A stretch of 46,040 nt of DNA from Cytobacillus sp. S13-E01 (GCF_029193815.1 NZ_JARFVC010000033.1:1-46040); one strand, 5' to 3'. Shown: positions 26,113-35,275, counted from the stretch's first letter. Translations and numbers: made by a program. Notes: generated by a model not told the origin, from the sequence alone.

Positions 26113-27126
26113 ATGGTCATTGGACTACTTGTAATTTTTTTTCTTGTATTGCTGTTGCCATTAACAATAAGAGGCGTAGAGAAGAATTTAGAAGTGTTTT
26201 TATTTGGGATGGGAGTAATAGCAGCCACAGTTAGTGGTGTGTTGAATAGCTCATTATTTTTAAAAAGTGCATTGGATCCAATTAATATTACGGTTGCCGT
26301 TTTTGTAGCAGGGTTATTATTCAAGTGGCTTCACGTTCCATTAGAAAAGACTATTACAGGAATTAGCGATAAAATGCCTTTTCGAGTATTTATTGCTCTT
26401 TGTGTGATTCTTTTAGGTGTCATTTCCAGCATGATTACTGCGATTATTGCTGCACTTGTGTTAGTGGTAATTGTTACATCACTCCGCCTTGAACGCACAG
26501 CAACAATAAGATTTGTTGTATTGGTATGCTATTCGATTGGTTTAGGGGCAGCCTTGACACCTATTGGCGAACCACTTTCAACGATAGCTATCAGTAAATT
26601 AAATGAGGATTTCTTCTTCTTAGTTCGATTAATTGGCCCTGAGATATTCATAGCCCTGATTACTTTTGGGTTGCTAGCAGCTATACTTATTAGCCCTCCC
26701 ACAAATGGTATTGGGTCAGTTGGTAAAAAACAAAGCAGTGAAAGTTACGAAGAAATTCTTACTCGTGCATTAAAGATTTATTTTTTCGTGATGGGACTTA
26801 CTTTTCTAGGTGCAGGCTTTGAACCACTCATTAACTTATATTTTTTAGAACTTGACCCAGCACTGCTTTATTGGTTGAATACGATTTCAGCTATATTAGA
26901 TAATGCAACTCTAACTGCTGCAGAAATAAGTCCTGTTATGGACCATTCAACCATTCGATCAGTTTTATTAGGTTTACTTATAAGTGGAGGCATGTTAATT
27001 CCAGGTAATATCCCAAATATTATCGCAGCGGGAAAATTAGAAATCACAAGTAAAGAATGGGCGGGATTTGGTGTTCCGCTAGGCATATTTACCATGCTTG
27101 TTTACTATTTTGCTATTGTTTTGTAG
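26113..27126 (+). CDS. DUF1646 membrane transporter
   Basis: A 337-residue integral membrane protein with about nine to ten hydrophobic helices. The paired repeats fit DUF1646, a family related to NhaD/ArsB-type ion transporters. Supporting segments are GLGAALTPIGEPLSTIAIS and LDNATLTAAEISP, the helix breaks that form the central ion site in this fold. The late GGMLIPGNIPNIIAAG loop is also a family mark. The substrate is unknown, probably a cation exchanged for protons. GGAG lies 9 nt upstream of the ATG. A small hairpin at 27384-27408 may end the transcript. Confidence 0.87.
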   Translation: MVIGLLVIFFLVLLLPLTIRGVEKNLEVFLFGMGVIAATVSGVLNSSLFLKSALDPINITVAVFVAGLLFKWLHVPLEKTITGISDKMPFRVFIALCVILLGVISSMITAIIAALVLVVIVTSLRLERTATIRFVVLVCYSIGLGAALTPIGEPLSTIAISKLNEDFFFLVRLIGPEIFIALITFGLLAAILISPPTNGIGSVGKKQSSESYEEILTRALKIYFFVMGLTFLGAGFEPLINLYFLELDPALLYWLNTISAILDNATLTAAEISPVMDHSTIRSVLLGLLISGGMLIPGNIPNIIAAGKLEITSKEWAGFGVPLGIFTMLVYYFAIVL

Positions 27127-27484
27127 ATGAAAAAACTATAATGCCTATGACTTAGGGGCCTTACCCGAGTTGAAGAAATTATTAATGTGCTGGGGTAAAG
27201 TTCATCCAGTCTGAAAAATATCAGTTGACACAGGTACTCATCCATTACTAATGATTTTGTATAATACTTTTTCAATGTAGATGGTGGCTACGAGAAGGGT
27301 AGCCATATTGGTTTCTTATGATTCGCAAGCAATGTAAACCATTAAGGACAGGGACTACTATAACGACAGCTCCGTATAAATTAGAAAGGCACACTCTAGT
27401 TGCCTTTCTTTAAAGGGTAAGAAAGTATAAGTTTTTTACCCGGTTTTTATGTCTAACTTCGATGTTCGCTACCTGACGTGGCGG
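27127..27484. other. Intergenic region with hairpins
   Basis: No gene seen. A GGTGGCTAC/GGTAGCCAT hairpin lies near 27284-27308, and GAAAGGCA (27384-27391) pairs with TGCCTTTC (27401-27408) followed by TT, a likely terminator for the DUF1646 gene. Confidence 0.55.
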
Positions 27485-27524
27485 GTTTTAATCGACGCGC
27501 CGATGGGCGTGCGTGCGCCCCTTT
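27485..27524. repeat. Diverged leader-like copy on the far side of array 2
   Basis: GTTTTAATCGACG followed by ATGGGCG, TGCGC and CTTT repeats, with gaps, the order of words in the shared leader at 28041-28084. Array 2 is thus bracketed by two leader-like sequences in the same orientation. Confidence 0.45.
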
Positions 27525-27660
27525 CGCTTTTCGTATACTATCAGACTTAATATGTTGATCCTTTTAGACTTTAAACGGCATAATAGATCAAAAATCCTGG
27601 CACAAGATACCTTGGTATCGGTGATTTCTAAATGGGTGGGTATAAAAAATATAACTTCGA

Positions 27661-28034
27661 AATTAAAAAACGGTAACCAAAAGGGCAATCTGATGCCCGA
27701 AATCTTGAAAAAAATAAAAAACGGTAACCAAAAGGGCAATCTGATGCCCGAAATCTTGAAAAAAATAAAAAACGGTAACCAAAAGGGCAGTCTGATGCCC
27801 GAAATCTTGAAAAAAATAAAAAACGGTAACCAAAAGGGCAATCTGATGCCCGAAATCTAGAAAAAAATAAAAAACGGTAACCAAAAGGGCAGTCTGATGC
27901 CCGAAATCTAGAAAAAAATAAAAAACGGTAACCAAAAGGGCAGTCTGATGCCCGAAATCCTGAAAAAAATAAAAAACGGTAACCAAAAGGGCAGTCTGAT
28001 GCCCGAAATCTTGAAAGAAATAAAAAACGGTTAT
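27661..28034. repeat. Repeat array 2: seven and a half tandem 51-bp units
   Basis: A partial unit at 27661 is followed by seven units whose ATGCCCGAAATC starts lie at 27693, 27744, 27795, 27846, 27897, 27948 and 27999. The consensus differs from array 1 (CTTGAAAAAAATAAAAAACGG in place of the TCCGAAAAAAATCG type) but keeps GGGCARTCTGATGCCC and CGGTAACCAAAAGG. As in array 1, both strands carry repetitive open frames that I do not call as genes. The array ends at the shared leader and the stop of the DUF2254 gene. Confidence 0.93.
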
Positions 28035-28084
28035 CAAAAGACGTTTTAATCGACGTTCCTCAATATGGGCGCGCCTTGCGCTTT
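28035..28084 (-). repeat. Shared leader of array 2
   Basis: Almost identical to 17009-17057 of array 1. On the minus strand it runs from just behind the DUF2254 stop codon (28087-28089) into the first repeat unit, again with two AACGTC words and a GCGC inverted pair. Confidence 0.85.
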
Positions 28085-28086
28085 GT

Positions 28087-29412
28087 TCAAATTGCTTCAA
28101 AGTCCTTCCCATGCCCAGTTGTGTTTGCGAGTGCCTCCAACAGTTTATTTACATAACGCTTGTCCAAAGAAAGGAGAGAATCTTGATCAATTCCTTCAAT
28201 AATATATTCGGCAAATTCCCAAACAATCTCCTTTATATGCTTGGGATTGCTTTGTGCAACCAAGGTCAATGCTTTAATCCCAGCTGATAAGACAGAGATA
28301 TCAGAAAAACCAGCTTGGCGGATTTGAAAAAAGCATTGATACAAGAAATCTGAGAAGTCGGGTTTGTTATAAATGACTCTGAGATTTCGTTCATCATCGT
28401 TATGATATGAATTTGGTATATGTTTGTTCCCTAATTTAGTTAATATTTTACCTAAATTTTCAATACAGTTAATCGCTGTATTAGGATCATTAATTCCGGT
28501 AGATAATGCACGAAGTCCTATTTCAACAATCTTTGTGAGTCCAAATTCAATATCATTTACAGCAGCTTGCTCTGAACCGATAACGAAGAATTTATAATAG
28601 TCTCCTTCAATTTTGTTAGGAGATAATGTCCAAAAGGATAATAAAGGAGTATCATGGTCTACGTAATCATTAACTTGTTTTTCTATACGGATAATAATGT
28701 CATCTTTAGTTGCCTGGTTAACTAGGCCTTCTATATCGATGTATTGGATATATCCAGCATTGTTTATACTATATTCTGTTGGAGTAATATGCTTAATTTC
28801 ATCACTTTCCCAATCATCCCATGGGGCATCCTCGAGGACATCTTTTCGATCTTTTAAATCCTTATTAATTTTCTCAATTGTTTCTAATGTAATAGTGTGA
28901 ATTAAGTTACTAACCTGAATCCAATTTGTCACATGATGAATGAAGAACACAAAGACAATTAAACATGTAATAGAAATGAAAATTGCGATAGCTGGAACAA
29001 TAAATAGTGTTGTGGTAGTTGTTTCTCGTAAAAGCAATAACAAAAGAATCGAATAAATAAATCCACCAACAAAAATCCCTAGAACACTCCTGGTTTTATG
29101 GTCGGTAATAAAGTTTTGTAGTGTTCTAGGAGAAAATTCAGATAGATATGTTGTTAACACAACAAGTATTGTCGAAAAAGTAATGGTTGTCATCGTAAGT
29201 AATGAAGCAGATATTGAGCTTAAAATGATTTGTGCAAGATTGATATCGGTAAAAAGAACACGTGGAAAGATAGAAAATAGAGTTTCTTGATTTACTATAT
29301 ATACATTCAGTTTTGTACTTAAAATAGCAAGAATTGCTGCTATAAATCCATATAAAGATGGAAGGTACCAAAAACTTTTTCTGATACGAATTAAAAAACT
29401 TTTGAAATTCAT
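28087..29412 (-). CDS. DUF2254 membrane protein
   Basis: A 441-residue predicted membrane protein of DUF2254. Four hydrophobic helices occupy about residues 15-165 (with TMTTITFSTILVVLTTYLSEFSPRTLQNF between helices 2 and 3, a conserved block). A large soluble C-terminal domain follows. Family function is unknown. The ATG at 29412 follows AGGAAG; an upstream in-frame GTG at 29421 is less well placed. The gene is divergent from the FadR-type regulator, and its 3' end is directly joined to a 51-bp repeat array. Confidence 0.87.
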   Translation of the reverse strand: MNFKSFLIRIRKSFWYLPSLYGFIAAILAILSTKLNVYIVNQETLFSIFPRVLFTDINLAQIILSSISASLLTMTTITFSTILVVLTTYLSEFSPRTLQNFITDHKTRSVLGIFVGGFIYSILLLLLLRETTTTTLFIVPAIAIFISITCLIVFVFFIHHVTNWIQVSNLIHTITLETIEKINKDLKDRKDVLEDAPWDDWESDEIKHITPTEYSINNAGYIQYIDIEGLVNQATKDDIIIRIEKQVNDYVDHDTPLLSFWTLSPNKIEGDYYKFFVIGSEQAAVNDIEFGLTKIVEIGLRALSTGINDPNTAINCIENLGKILTKLGNKHIPNSYHNDDERNLRVIYNKPDFSDFLYQCFFQIRQAGFSDISVLSAGIKALTLVAQSNPKHIKEIVWEFAEYIIEGIDQDSLLSLDKRYVNKLLEALANTTGHGKDFEAI

Positions 29413-29738
29413 AATTAACACTTCCTAAAAAACGAAGCTAGATTTTTTCATTAGTCTTCGCTATTATGTAAGTTTTATTCAAATTGCGAAAAACACCCCA
29501 GATAATAAATAATCATATTTTCTTTGTGTAAAGGCCAGATTGTTTATCAAAATTTATTTTACGAAAAGAAGAATAGATTAATTTGAATAACAAAATCCAT
29601 AAAATCACACCAAACTTGTAGTTTGATACACAAGTTGAAGAGCGAATCTTGACAATTTCCGATAATTGATTTACGATTTATTTAAATTGTCTTACAATTA
29701 ATAATTAGATAGACTCTATAAAGAAGGGAGGAGTAAAT
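29413..29738. other. Divergent promoter region between DUF2254 and the FadR-type gene
   Basis: The right part contains the regulator's promoter and operator (29670-29699). The left 230 bp are AT-rich and must hold the promoter of the minus-strand DUF2254 gene, which I could not place with confidence. Confidence 0.45.
29670..29699 (+). promoter_or_regulatory. Promoter of the FadR-type gene with overlapping operator
   Basis: A TTTACG -35 (29670-29675) and a TACAAT -10 (29693-29698) are 17 bp apart. The -10 lies inside the palindrome AATTGT-CTT-ACAATT (29685-29699), which fits the T-x-GT-N3-AC-x-A form of FadR/GntR operators. The same word occurs before the mannonate-dehydratase-like gene. Confidence 0.65.
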
Positions 29739-30452
29739 GTGGAAAATCAAAAGAGTGTAGATATTAAATCACTAAGTCGAAAAACATTATCAAACCAAGT
29801 AATTGATGAAATTATCTCGCTACTCACTACTGGACAACTTAAACCAGGAGACAGAATACCGTCTGAAATAGAATTAATGGAAATTTGTGATGTAAGTAGA
29901 CCTGTAATCAGAGAAGCAATGACTTCTTTAGAAGTATTAGGAATTGTAAACCGAAAAACCCGAAATGGCACATTCTTTTCTGATAAAGTTGGAAGTAAAC
30001 CCTTTTCAATGATGTTAGCGCTTTCAGCAACAGATCTGGTCTCGATAATAGAAACGAGAGTCGCATTAGAACTAGGTTTAGTTACGTTAGCAGCTGAGAA
30101 AATTACTGATGAAGATTTAGCCAAATTAAACGAACTAATTGAGGAAATGAAATCCTTACCAACTGAGGATTCCTCAGAAGTTGATAAAGAGTTTCACAAA
30201 ATTATTGCTCTTGCTGCCAATATTCCTCTTTTTGAAGCAATCATTGACCCGTTACAAAGTTTTCATCAAAAAGTATTAGAACAGATCCCTTTAGAAGATC
30301 GAAATTTGGCTCAAACATTAAGTTATCATACTGATATATATAACGCACTTGAAAAACGTGACCCTATTGAAGCGTATACTAGCATGTACCGTCATCTTGA
30401 TTTTGTAAGAAGGAAAGCACTAAAAAATTTAAAGTTAAATAATCTTAATTGA
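29739..30452 (+). CDS. FadR-subfamily GntR transcriptional regulator
   Basis: A 237-residue repressor-type regulator. The N-terminal winged helix (about 15-80) carries LKPGDRIPSEIELMEICDVSRPVIREAMTSLEVLG, split here as PSEIELMEICDVSR and VIREAMTSLE. The C-terminal FCD ligand domain has metal-site candidates in DKEFHKII and SYHTDIYNAL, with a further His in YRHLDF. It starts at a GTG behind GGGAGGAG. An identical operator-like word in its own promoter and in that of the next gene argues that it controls itself and uxuA-like sugar-acid catabolism; the ligand is probably a hexuronate or related sugar acid. A terminator follows at 30487-30522. Confidence 0.9.
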   Translation: MENQKSVDIKSLSRKTLSNQVIDEIISLLTTGQLKPGDRIPSEIELMEICDVSRPVIREAMTSLEVLGIVNRKTRNGTFFSDKVGSKPFSMMLALSATDLVSIIETRVALELGLVTLAAEKITDEDLAKLNELIEEMKSLPTEDSSEVDKEFHKIIALAANIPLFEAIIDPLQSFHQKVLEQIPLEDRNLAQTLSYHTDIYNALEKRDPIEAYTSMYRHLDFVRRKALKNLKLNNLN

Positions 30453-30486
30453 GTTTTACAAATCGAATAACGACTCATATGAAAGA

Positions 30487-30526
30487 GAACCCGAATAAAG
30501 GATTCGTTCCTTATTCGGGTTCATTT
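30487..30526 (+). terminator. Terminator after the FadR-type gene
   Basis: GAACCCGAATAA (30487-30498) pairs with TTATTCGGGTTC (30511-30522), followed by ATTT. The next gene therefore has its own promoter. Confidence 0.75.
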
Positions 30527-30580
30527 ATATGGATAATTAACTTTGTATTTAAAGTAATTAGAATATTATAAGATTTATTA

Positions 30581-30609
30581 TTGACTTACATATTTATTTG
30601 TCTTACAAT
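30581..30609 (+). promoter_or_regulatory. Promoter and operator of the mannonate-dehydratase-like gene
   Basis: TTGACT (30581-30586) and TACAAT (30604-30609) are separated by 17 bp. The operator word TTGTCTTACAA (30598-30608) overlaps the -10 box, exactly as in the regulator's own promoter, so binding would block RNA polymerase. Confidence 0.7.
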
Positions 30610-30707
30610 TAAAAAAACAAATGAAATGGTAGGCGGAAATACTCTTATAAGTTAGAATGTAAGCGGATACTTATTTAACTTCAAATAAATCACTGGAGGA
30701 ATATAAG

Positions 30708-31721
30708 ATGATGAAGGTATCGGTGACTACAACAAAATTTGATTTAACAGATGGCGATTTAAGACAAATGTGTCAATTAGGAGTAGATTGTGTTGATTTT
30801 GGAACAGGGTCCTCTTTCCCTGGTGTAAAAGAACAGGGCTACCCTGATTTAGACGAACTATTAAAGATGAAACGTAAAGTTAGATCCTTTGGTCTTGATA
30901 TTAACCGTGTTACATTACCTGATCTTTCCAAAAGATTTATGGACAATGAAGATGGTAGCGAAATAGAATTAGAAAACTCAGTGAATGCGGTTAAAGTCTT
31001 TGGTGAAGCAGGAATTAAGATTGTGAGACAACGCTTTGCAGGTGATACATACAACTACATGACAAAGAGTTACCAGGCGAGACAAAGAGGGGGAGCGATA
31101 GCACGTGGTGAAAGCCTAGGCTTTAACAAGGAACCTTATCAAACTCCTACTCTTGAAGATCATGAAAAATGGTGGGGACGATTCCGTGATGCTTACTCTA
31201 AACTAGTTCCTTTATGTGAAGATTATAATGTTAATTTGGGCATGCACCCTTCTGATTCACCAAATCATGATACACCATTTGGTGGGCTGGGTTATCGCCG
31301 TATTATGGATGAATTTCCAAGCAAAAATGTTGGTTATATCTATTGTATTGGGACTCGGGCAGAAGAAGGAGGAAGTCCTTTAGTTCTAAATGAAATTAAT
31401 CAATATGGTAGAAAAGATCGAATCTTCCTAGTGCACTTCCGTAACGTGAGGGGGAGTCTACCGACAGCAGGAGCATTTGAAGAGGCCTTATTAGATGATG
31501 GTGATATGAATATGTTCAAAATTTTATTAGAGCTTCGAAAAGTCGGCTACAATGGTTGTTTAAATCCTGACCATGTACCAATGATGGAAGGTGATAATCC
31601 TGATCTTGATGGAAACTGGGCACATTCAAATATCGGCTGGAGTTACGGAAGTGTAGGTTTTGCATATTCAATTGGATATATCAAGGCATTGCTAGCTGCA
31701 TTAGTAGAGTTTGAAGGCTAG
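30708..31721 (+). CDS. Mannonate dehydratase-like enzyme (UxuA family)
   Basis: A 337-residue TIM-barrel protein of the UxuA family, whose classic member dehydrates D-mannonate to 2-keto-3-deoxygluconate. Supporting segments are GMHPSDSP (the His-containing substrate/metal loop), VHFRNVRGS, the NPDHVPMM metal-binding region and the C-terminal YSIGYIKALL. It is somewhat shorter than the usual ~360-390 residues, and the loops differ, so the substrate may be another sugar acid. GGAGGA lies 7 nt before the ATG. It is controlled by the FadR-type operator and followed by a small TctB-like gene. Confidence 0.82.
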   Translation: MMKVSVTTTKFDLTDGDLRQMCQLGVDCVDFGTGSSFPGVKEQGYPDLDELLKMKRKVRSFGLDINRVTLPDLSKRFMDNEDGSEIELENSVNAVKVFGEAGIKIVRQRFAGDTYNYMTKSYQARQRGGAIARGESLGFNKEPYQTPTLEDHEKWWGRFRDAYSKLVPLCEDYNVNLGMHPSDSPNHDTPFGGLGYRRIMDEFPSKNVGYIYCIGTRAEEGGSPLVLNEINQYGRKDRIFLVHFRNVRGSLPTAGAFEEALLDDGDMNMFKILLELRKVGYNGCLNPDHVPMMEGDNPDLDGNWAHSNIGWSYGSVGFAYSIGYIKALLAALVEFEG

Positions 31722-31744
31722 ATTTATAACGGAGGGGGGAGACT

Positions 31745-31924
31745 ATGTTAAGACTTAGTAGGGATATATATGCAAGCGCTTTCTTGATTACTGTCTCAAT
31801 CGTGATGTATATAGCTTCAAATAGTATTAAGAAATTAACAGTATCTAAAATTGGGGCTGATTTCGCGCCTAAGTTGGTTGCAATTGGAATATTAATCCTG
31901 AGCATATTCTATTTAATCACTTAA
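31745..31924 (+). CDS. TctB-like two-helix membrane protein, possibly a stub
   Basis: A 59-residue membrane protein with hydrophobic helices at about 9-26 and 44-59, separated by a charged loop containing ADFAPKLVAIG. This matches the N-terminal pair of helices of TctB (DUF1468), the small membrane subunit of tripartite tricarboxylate transporters. The rest of TctB is missing and no TctA or TctC gene follows. The ATG is 4 nt after GGAGGGGGGA. The stop codon overlaps the CTTAAG insertion site of the IS element. Without the IS, a strong terminator would follow within 25 bp, so the gene was short before the insertion. Confidence 0.6.
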   Translation: MLRLSRDIYASAFLITVSIVMYIASNSIKKLTVSKIGADFAPKLVAIGILILSIFYLIT

Positions 31925-31925
31925 G

Positions 31926-33592
31926 TTTCGCACCCCAAAACACAAGGGAGTTCAGGTATAAAATTTACTGATTTCCCTTGTCACTGTTATGTTTTATGTC
32001 ATTCCACTTTGATCTATTATGCAACATTATCCCGTCCAAACAACTGATTCCCTAAAAAAGATGCCTCAAATAAACCCTCAAGATATTTGTATTCTTGGGA
32101 TTTTTTAAAGGATTGGATATCAACAGATCCAGACTCGGAGATGCTGATATAACAATATCTAATAGTTCATCAAACATACTCCATAATTGTTCGGCAACAT
32201 TTTTCTGTGTCATTTCATCTTTCATATCTGCGAAAAGCCCGCCCAGTGTTTCGTAATCATTGATTCTACGAAAATAAGACAAAAAGATATACAGAATATA
32301 TGTTGTTGTCACATGAGCTATTTGGGCATCAAAATTCTGGGATTGGCATTTTCCTAAGTGAAGCAGCTGCTTGGTTTCCTTGAAGAAAACTTCAATAGAC
32401 AACGAATAGAATAGATTTCAAGCATTTCCACCAATGACAAGGATTCATCTGTGGATAGATATAGTTTCCAGTCCTTTTGGTATGGATAACGGCAATAATA
32501 TAGTTTTACTGTTTCGCCAATACCAGAATAATCGACTACTACCTCAAAATAACGCACGTTCCTTTTGCGGCAACGCTTTTCTTTTCCTTCTTTTTTTAGT
32601 ACCTTCAAAATCTCTTTGGCATTCAGTTCTTCGCCGTTATACCCATATTTTCTAAAGTCGCGCCTCACTGCACAAATAACATGCAGAGATCCGTTTTTGA
32701 TTCCTCTAACAGTGGATATGAAATCTTTACTTGAGAACCAACTGTCTACCAACACATACTTAGCCTTAAATCCGTGCTTGATGGCTCTTTTAAGCATACG
32801 AAGGGCACTTGTGATTTTGTCGATATCACATTCCTTTATCCGCTTTGCCCCATTTGTTTTCGGGTTTCTCTCTTTTCTGTATTGCTTTTTCGTGTCTTTT
32901 CGCTTTAATGCCTTTTCCGAATGAAGACTGAAATCAAGGGGAGTAAAGCTTGTCCCATCGAACAGCCCCATTGTCAGGTTCTTAAATCCGAGGGTACTTT
33001 TCCCCTTCCGACCAGCAACATGATCATGGACGTAGGAAATCTTTTCAATCTTTTTTCCTGTACGAGCATCTATCGTATCGTCAAAAATAAAAGCCGAATT
33101 AGGATTTACTTCCTTTTCAGGATTAACCAGCTTCTGGAACTGCTTCGATACACTAAAAAGCAGATTTCGCCAAGGTAGGCGACTGTTATTTTTCACACGA
33201 TAAAATGCATCCTTCTTCATCTCTTTCATCGTTTCGAAATTGCTTTTATAAAGGGCATTAACACTGTCTATAAGCATAAGTGGAAACAGAAGCATTAAAG
33301 ACAAAATATCAGTAATAGAGTATCCTTGTTCCTTTTTAAACCCGACCTGATGACAGAGTGAACGAAAATTGAATTTCTTCATCACATTTTGTATAATAGA
33401 ATCAATCGAAAATCCATGAGATTGGAATACATTTTCGATTTCTTTAACTCTCTTCCGCATGATAACACGTCCTTTTTGGTTGGTTTGGATTGGTACCTTA
33501 ATTATACCAAAAATCCAGTGTTCATGCGGATTCCCATGTCTTTTTTCTTCTCTGAAAAAGGGCTTTTTTTATTGGATTTTCAAGGTGCGAAA
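31926..33592 (-). mobile_element. IS4-type insertion sequence, 1667 bp
   Basis: Terminal inverted repeats TTTCGCACC at both ends (31926-31934 and complement of 33584-33592) continue imperfectly inward. The six-base CTTAAG is found on both sides (31920-31925 and 33593-33598) and is the likely target duplication; it is itself a palindrome. A single transposase gene fills the element on the minus strand. Insertion is between the TctB-like stop codon and the operon's terminator. Confidence 0.85.
32052..33460 (-). pseudogene. IS4-family DDE transposase, frameshifted
   Basis: The first frame (33460-32354) has the DDE domain: FIFDDTIDARTG, the KYVLVDSWFSSKDF strand with the second Asp, and a C-terminal region ending in an aberrant RCLLKFSSRK tail. 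The second frame (32402-32052) continues SIEVFFKETKQLLHLGKCQSQNFDAQIAHV, which carries the catalytic Glu. Restoring one G in CGTTGTCTATTG gives the expected IRWSIEVFFKE. One missing base has thus split an otherwise complete transposase of about 465 residues. It may be a real mutation or a sequencing error. Confidence 0.88.
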
Positions 33593-33614
33593 CTTAAGTT
33601 ATAAGTTAAAAGCG

Positions 33615-33656
33615 AGGTGTCAAACACAACTTGTTAGGGTGTTTGACACCTTATTT
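33615..33656 (+). terminator. Operon terminator displaced by the IS insertion
   Basis: AGGTGTCAAACAC (33615-33627) pairs perfectly with GTGTTTGACACCT (33639-33651), followed by TATTTTATT. It now lies beyond the IS, about 1.7 kb from the TctB-like stop codon. Confidence 0.85.
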
Positions 33657-33723
33657 TATTGCCTGAAACTTTACGTATTTGTATAGTGTGAAAAAGAGTA
33701 AAACTCCATTATAAAAGGATATG

Positions 33724-34030
33724 TCAAATAATTTTTCTGCCGACAGTCTTAGTTGAGCCTGGTTGGATTCTTTTCTTGGCAAAGTCAGTCAAGGTTTCAC
33801 CTTTAATATTAGGGACGACCTCCATTTTAAGAAAAAGCGGATGACCCATTTGATTTAAGGATAACCCTACTAACACCTTGGTTTTGTCAGTTCCATATCC
33901 GCATTTTCCGCCTTCGGTTGGAGCACCAAAGAAAGCCTTGTCTAGCTCTACAATTCCTGCTTGGGTATAGTTAGCATCACGCTTTCTCATAGCTTGTCGG
34001 ATTTTATGAATAATGTAATTTCCTAACCTG
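33724..34030 (-). pseudogene. IS1595-family (ISXO2-like) transposase fragment
   Basis: The minus strand reads HKIRQAMRKRDANYTQAG, then IVELDKAFFGAPTEGGKCG, GTDKTKVLVGLSLN and KMEVVPNIKGETLTDFAKK. This is the N-terminal part of the ISXO2-like DDE domain with its first Asp. It is truncated after PGST, and the zinc-finger region upstream is broken by deletions. No terminal repeats were identified. Confidence 0.8.
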
Positions 34031-34240
34031 TGTGAGGCGTTTCTCTGATATACATTTGCTGAATTAAATCTTCCAAGCCAAACAAGCTTTTTTGTCGTAT
34101 AATGTTACATAGGGAGGTACACTCCTTTCATCTCTGGTAGAGTGTGGTAACTATATCTTTTTTGTGCCCTACAAAACTTAGTCATATCAAGGCTATGGAA
34201 TTACGAAATTTACTCAAAAAAAAGTTATCGGAGTGTCTTT

Positions 34241-35275
34241 ATGAAAATATGGTTTAATCGTTGGTTCTCAACAGTGTCTCATTATATAGAAATGATTAGA
34301 AATAATCCTGACGGCAAAGAAGTAATCATCTACGGCACACATCCTAATAAAGATGCTGTTTATCTGCAGGTTTGCGATTTTGCGGAGATAGAGCTAGATA
34401 TTACAGGTAAAGAATATATTGATTATTGTCTTGATTTTTGTAAAAAGCATCAAATTGATGTTTTTGTTCCAAGAAAAGAGAACGTATTGATATCAAAGCA
34501 TCTCACTCAATTCACTAGAATAGGGACTAAGGTGTTAGTATGTCCAGATCCAGAATTGATGAATATGATGGATGATAAGGAACTAACGTATAAAGCAATC
34601 GAGGATAATAATAAAAATGGTGATTTTTTAGTTTCGATTCCGGATTACTATATAGTAAACTGTTTAGAAGATTTTAAAACGGCTTATGAAAACCTGAAGG
34701 CAAAGGGACACACTGTTTGCTTTAAACCAGTTATTGGAGAAGGTGCAAATGGCTTTCGAGTCGTGAAGGAGCACATTGAGAGTATCGATGATTTATTTAC
34801 AAAAGGAATTGGGTTTAGGATACCTTATTCTCACGCTTGTGAAGTATTTAATCAGCAGGAGACATTTCCATCATTAATGGTATTAGAATTTTTAGATGGT
34901 CCAGAATATAGTATTGACTGTTTAGCTGATCGAGAAAAGTTATATGCCGTTGTTCCTAGGAAGAAAGGAAAGGGAAGAGTACGTGTACTAGAAGATAATC
35001 CAGAACTAATTGAAATCGCAAAAAAAATCTATGAAAAGTATCGGATCCCATTTGTATTCAATATCCAGGTGAAATATCGCAATGGAGTTCCAAAGCTGTT
35101 AGAGATAAATCCTCGTATGAGTGGAGGGCTTCATATTAGTTGTTTTTCTGGTGTTAATTTTCCTTATCTCTCCTTAAAATTGCTATTAAATGAAGAGATA
35201 GATATCCCAAAAGCTACATATGATATAAAAGCTAGTTATTTAGAAAATCCAGTGATTTTATCAAAAAAACGATAA
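34241..35275 (+). CDS. ATP-grasp ligase of the Ter locus
   Basis: A 344-residue cytosolic ATP-grasp enzyme that would join a carboxylate to an amine or thiol through an acyl-phosphate. Visible are the N-terminal pre-ATP-grasp domain, the VCFKPVIGEGANGFRVV ATP-lysine and glycine-rich loop, LMVLEFLDGPEYSIDCL and the metal-binding LLEINPRMSGGLH. ATP-grasp ligases of this kind occur in Ter gene neighbourhoods together with PRTases, a lyase, a HAD phosphatase and TerD proteins, as here. The gene lies 291 bp before the first terD and may have its own promoter. The substrate is unknown. Confidence 0.85.
   Translation: MKIWFNRWFSTVSHYIEMIRNNPDGKEVIIYGTHPNKDAVYLQVCDFAEIELDITGKEYIDYCLDFCKKHQIDVFVPRKENVLISKHLTQFTRIGTKVLVCPDPELMNMMDDKELTYKAIEDNNKNGDFLVSIPDYYIVNCLEDFKTAYENLKAKGHTVCFKPVIGEGANGFRVVKEHIESIDDLFTKGIGFRIPYSHACEVFNQQETFPSLMVLEFLDGPEYSIDCLADREKLYAVVPRKKGKGRVRVLEDNPELIEIAKKIYEKYRIPFVFNIQVKYRNGVPKLLEINPRMSGGLHISCFSGVNFPYLSLKLLLNEEIDIPKATYDIKASYLENPVILSKKR

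Larger units (their letters stand above)
33593..34240. other. Interval between the IS4-type element and the ATP-grasp gene
   Basis: It contains the former terminator of the uxuA-like operon (33615-33651) and an IS1595-family transposase fragment (33724-34030). The last 200 bp lack recognisable features apart from a GGAG-type site before 34241. Confidence 0.55.

Noticed and set aside
27488-28112. Repeat-protein genes on both strands of array 2
   Set aside because: Same reason: frames follow from the 51-bp period, and they run into the DUF2254 gene in a different frame.
31926-31936. TctB truncated by the IS insertion
   Set aside because: The stop codon lies in the target duplication and is present without the IS; the terminator follows at once, so the short gene is older than the insertion.
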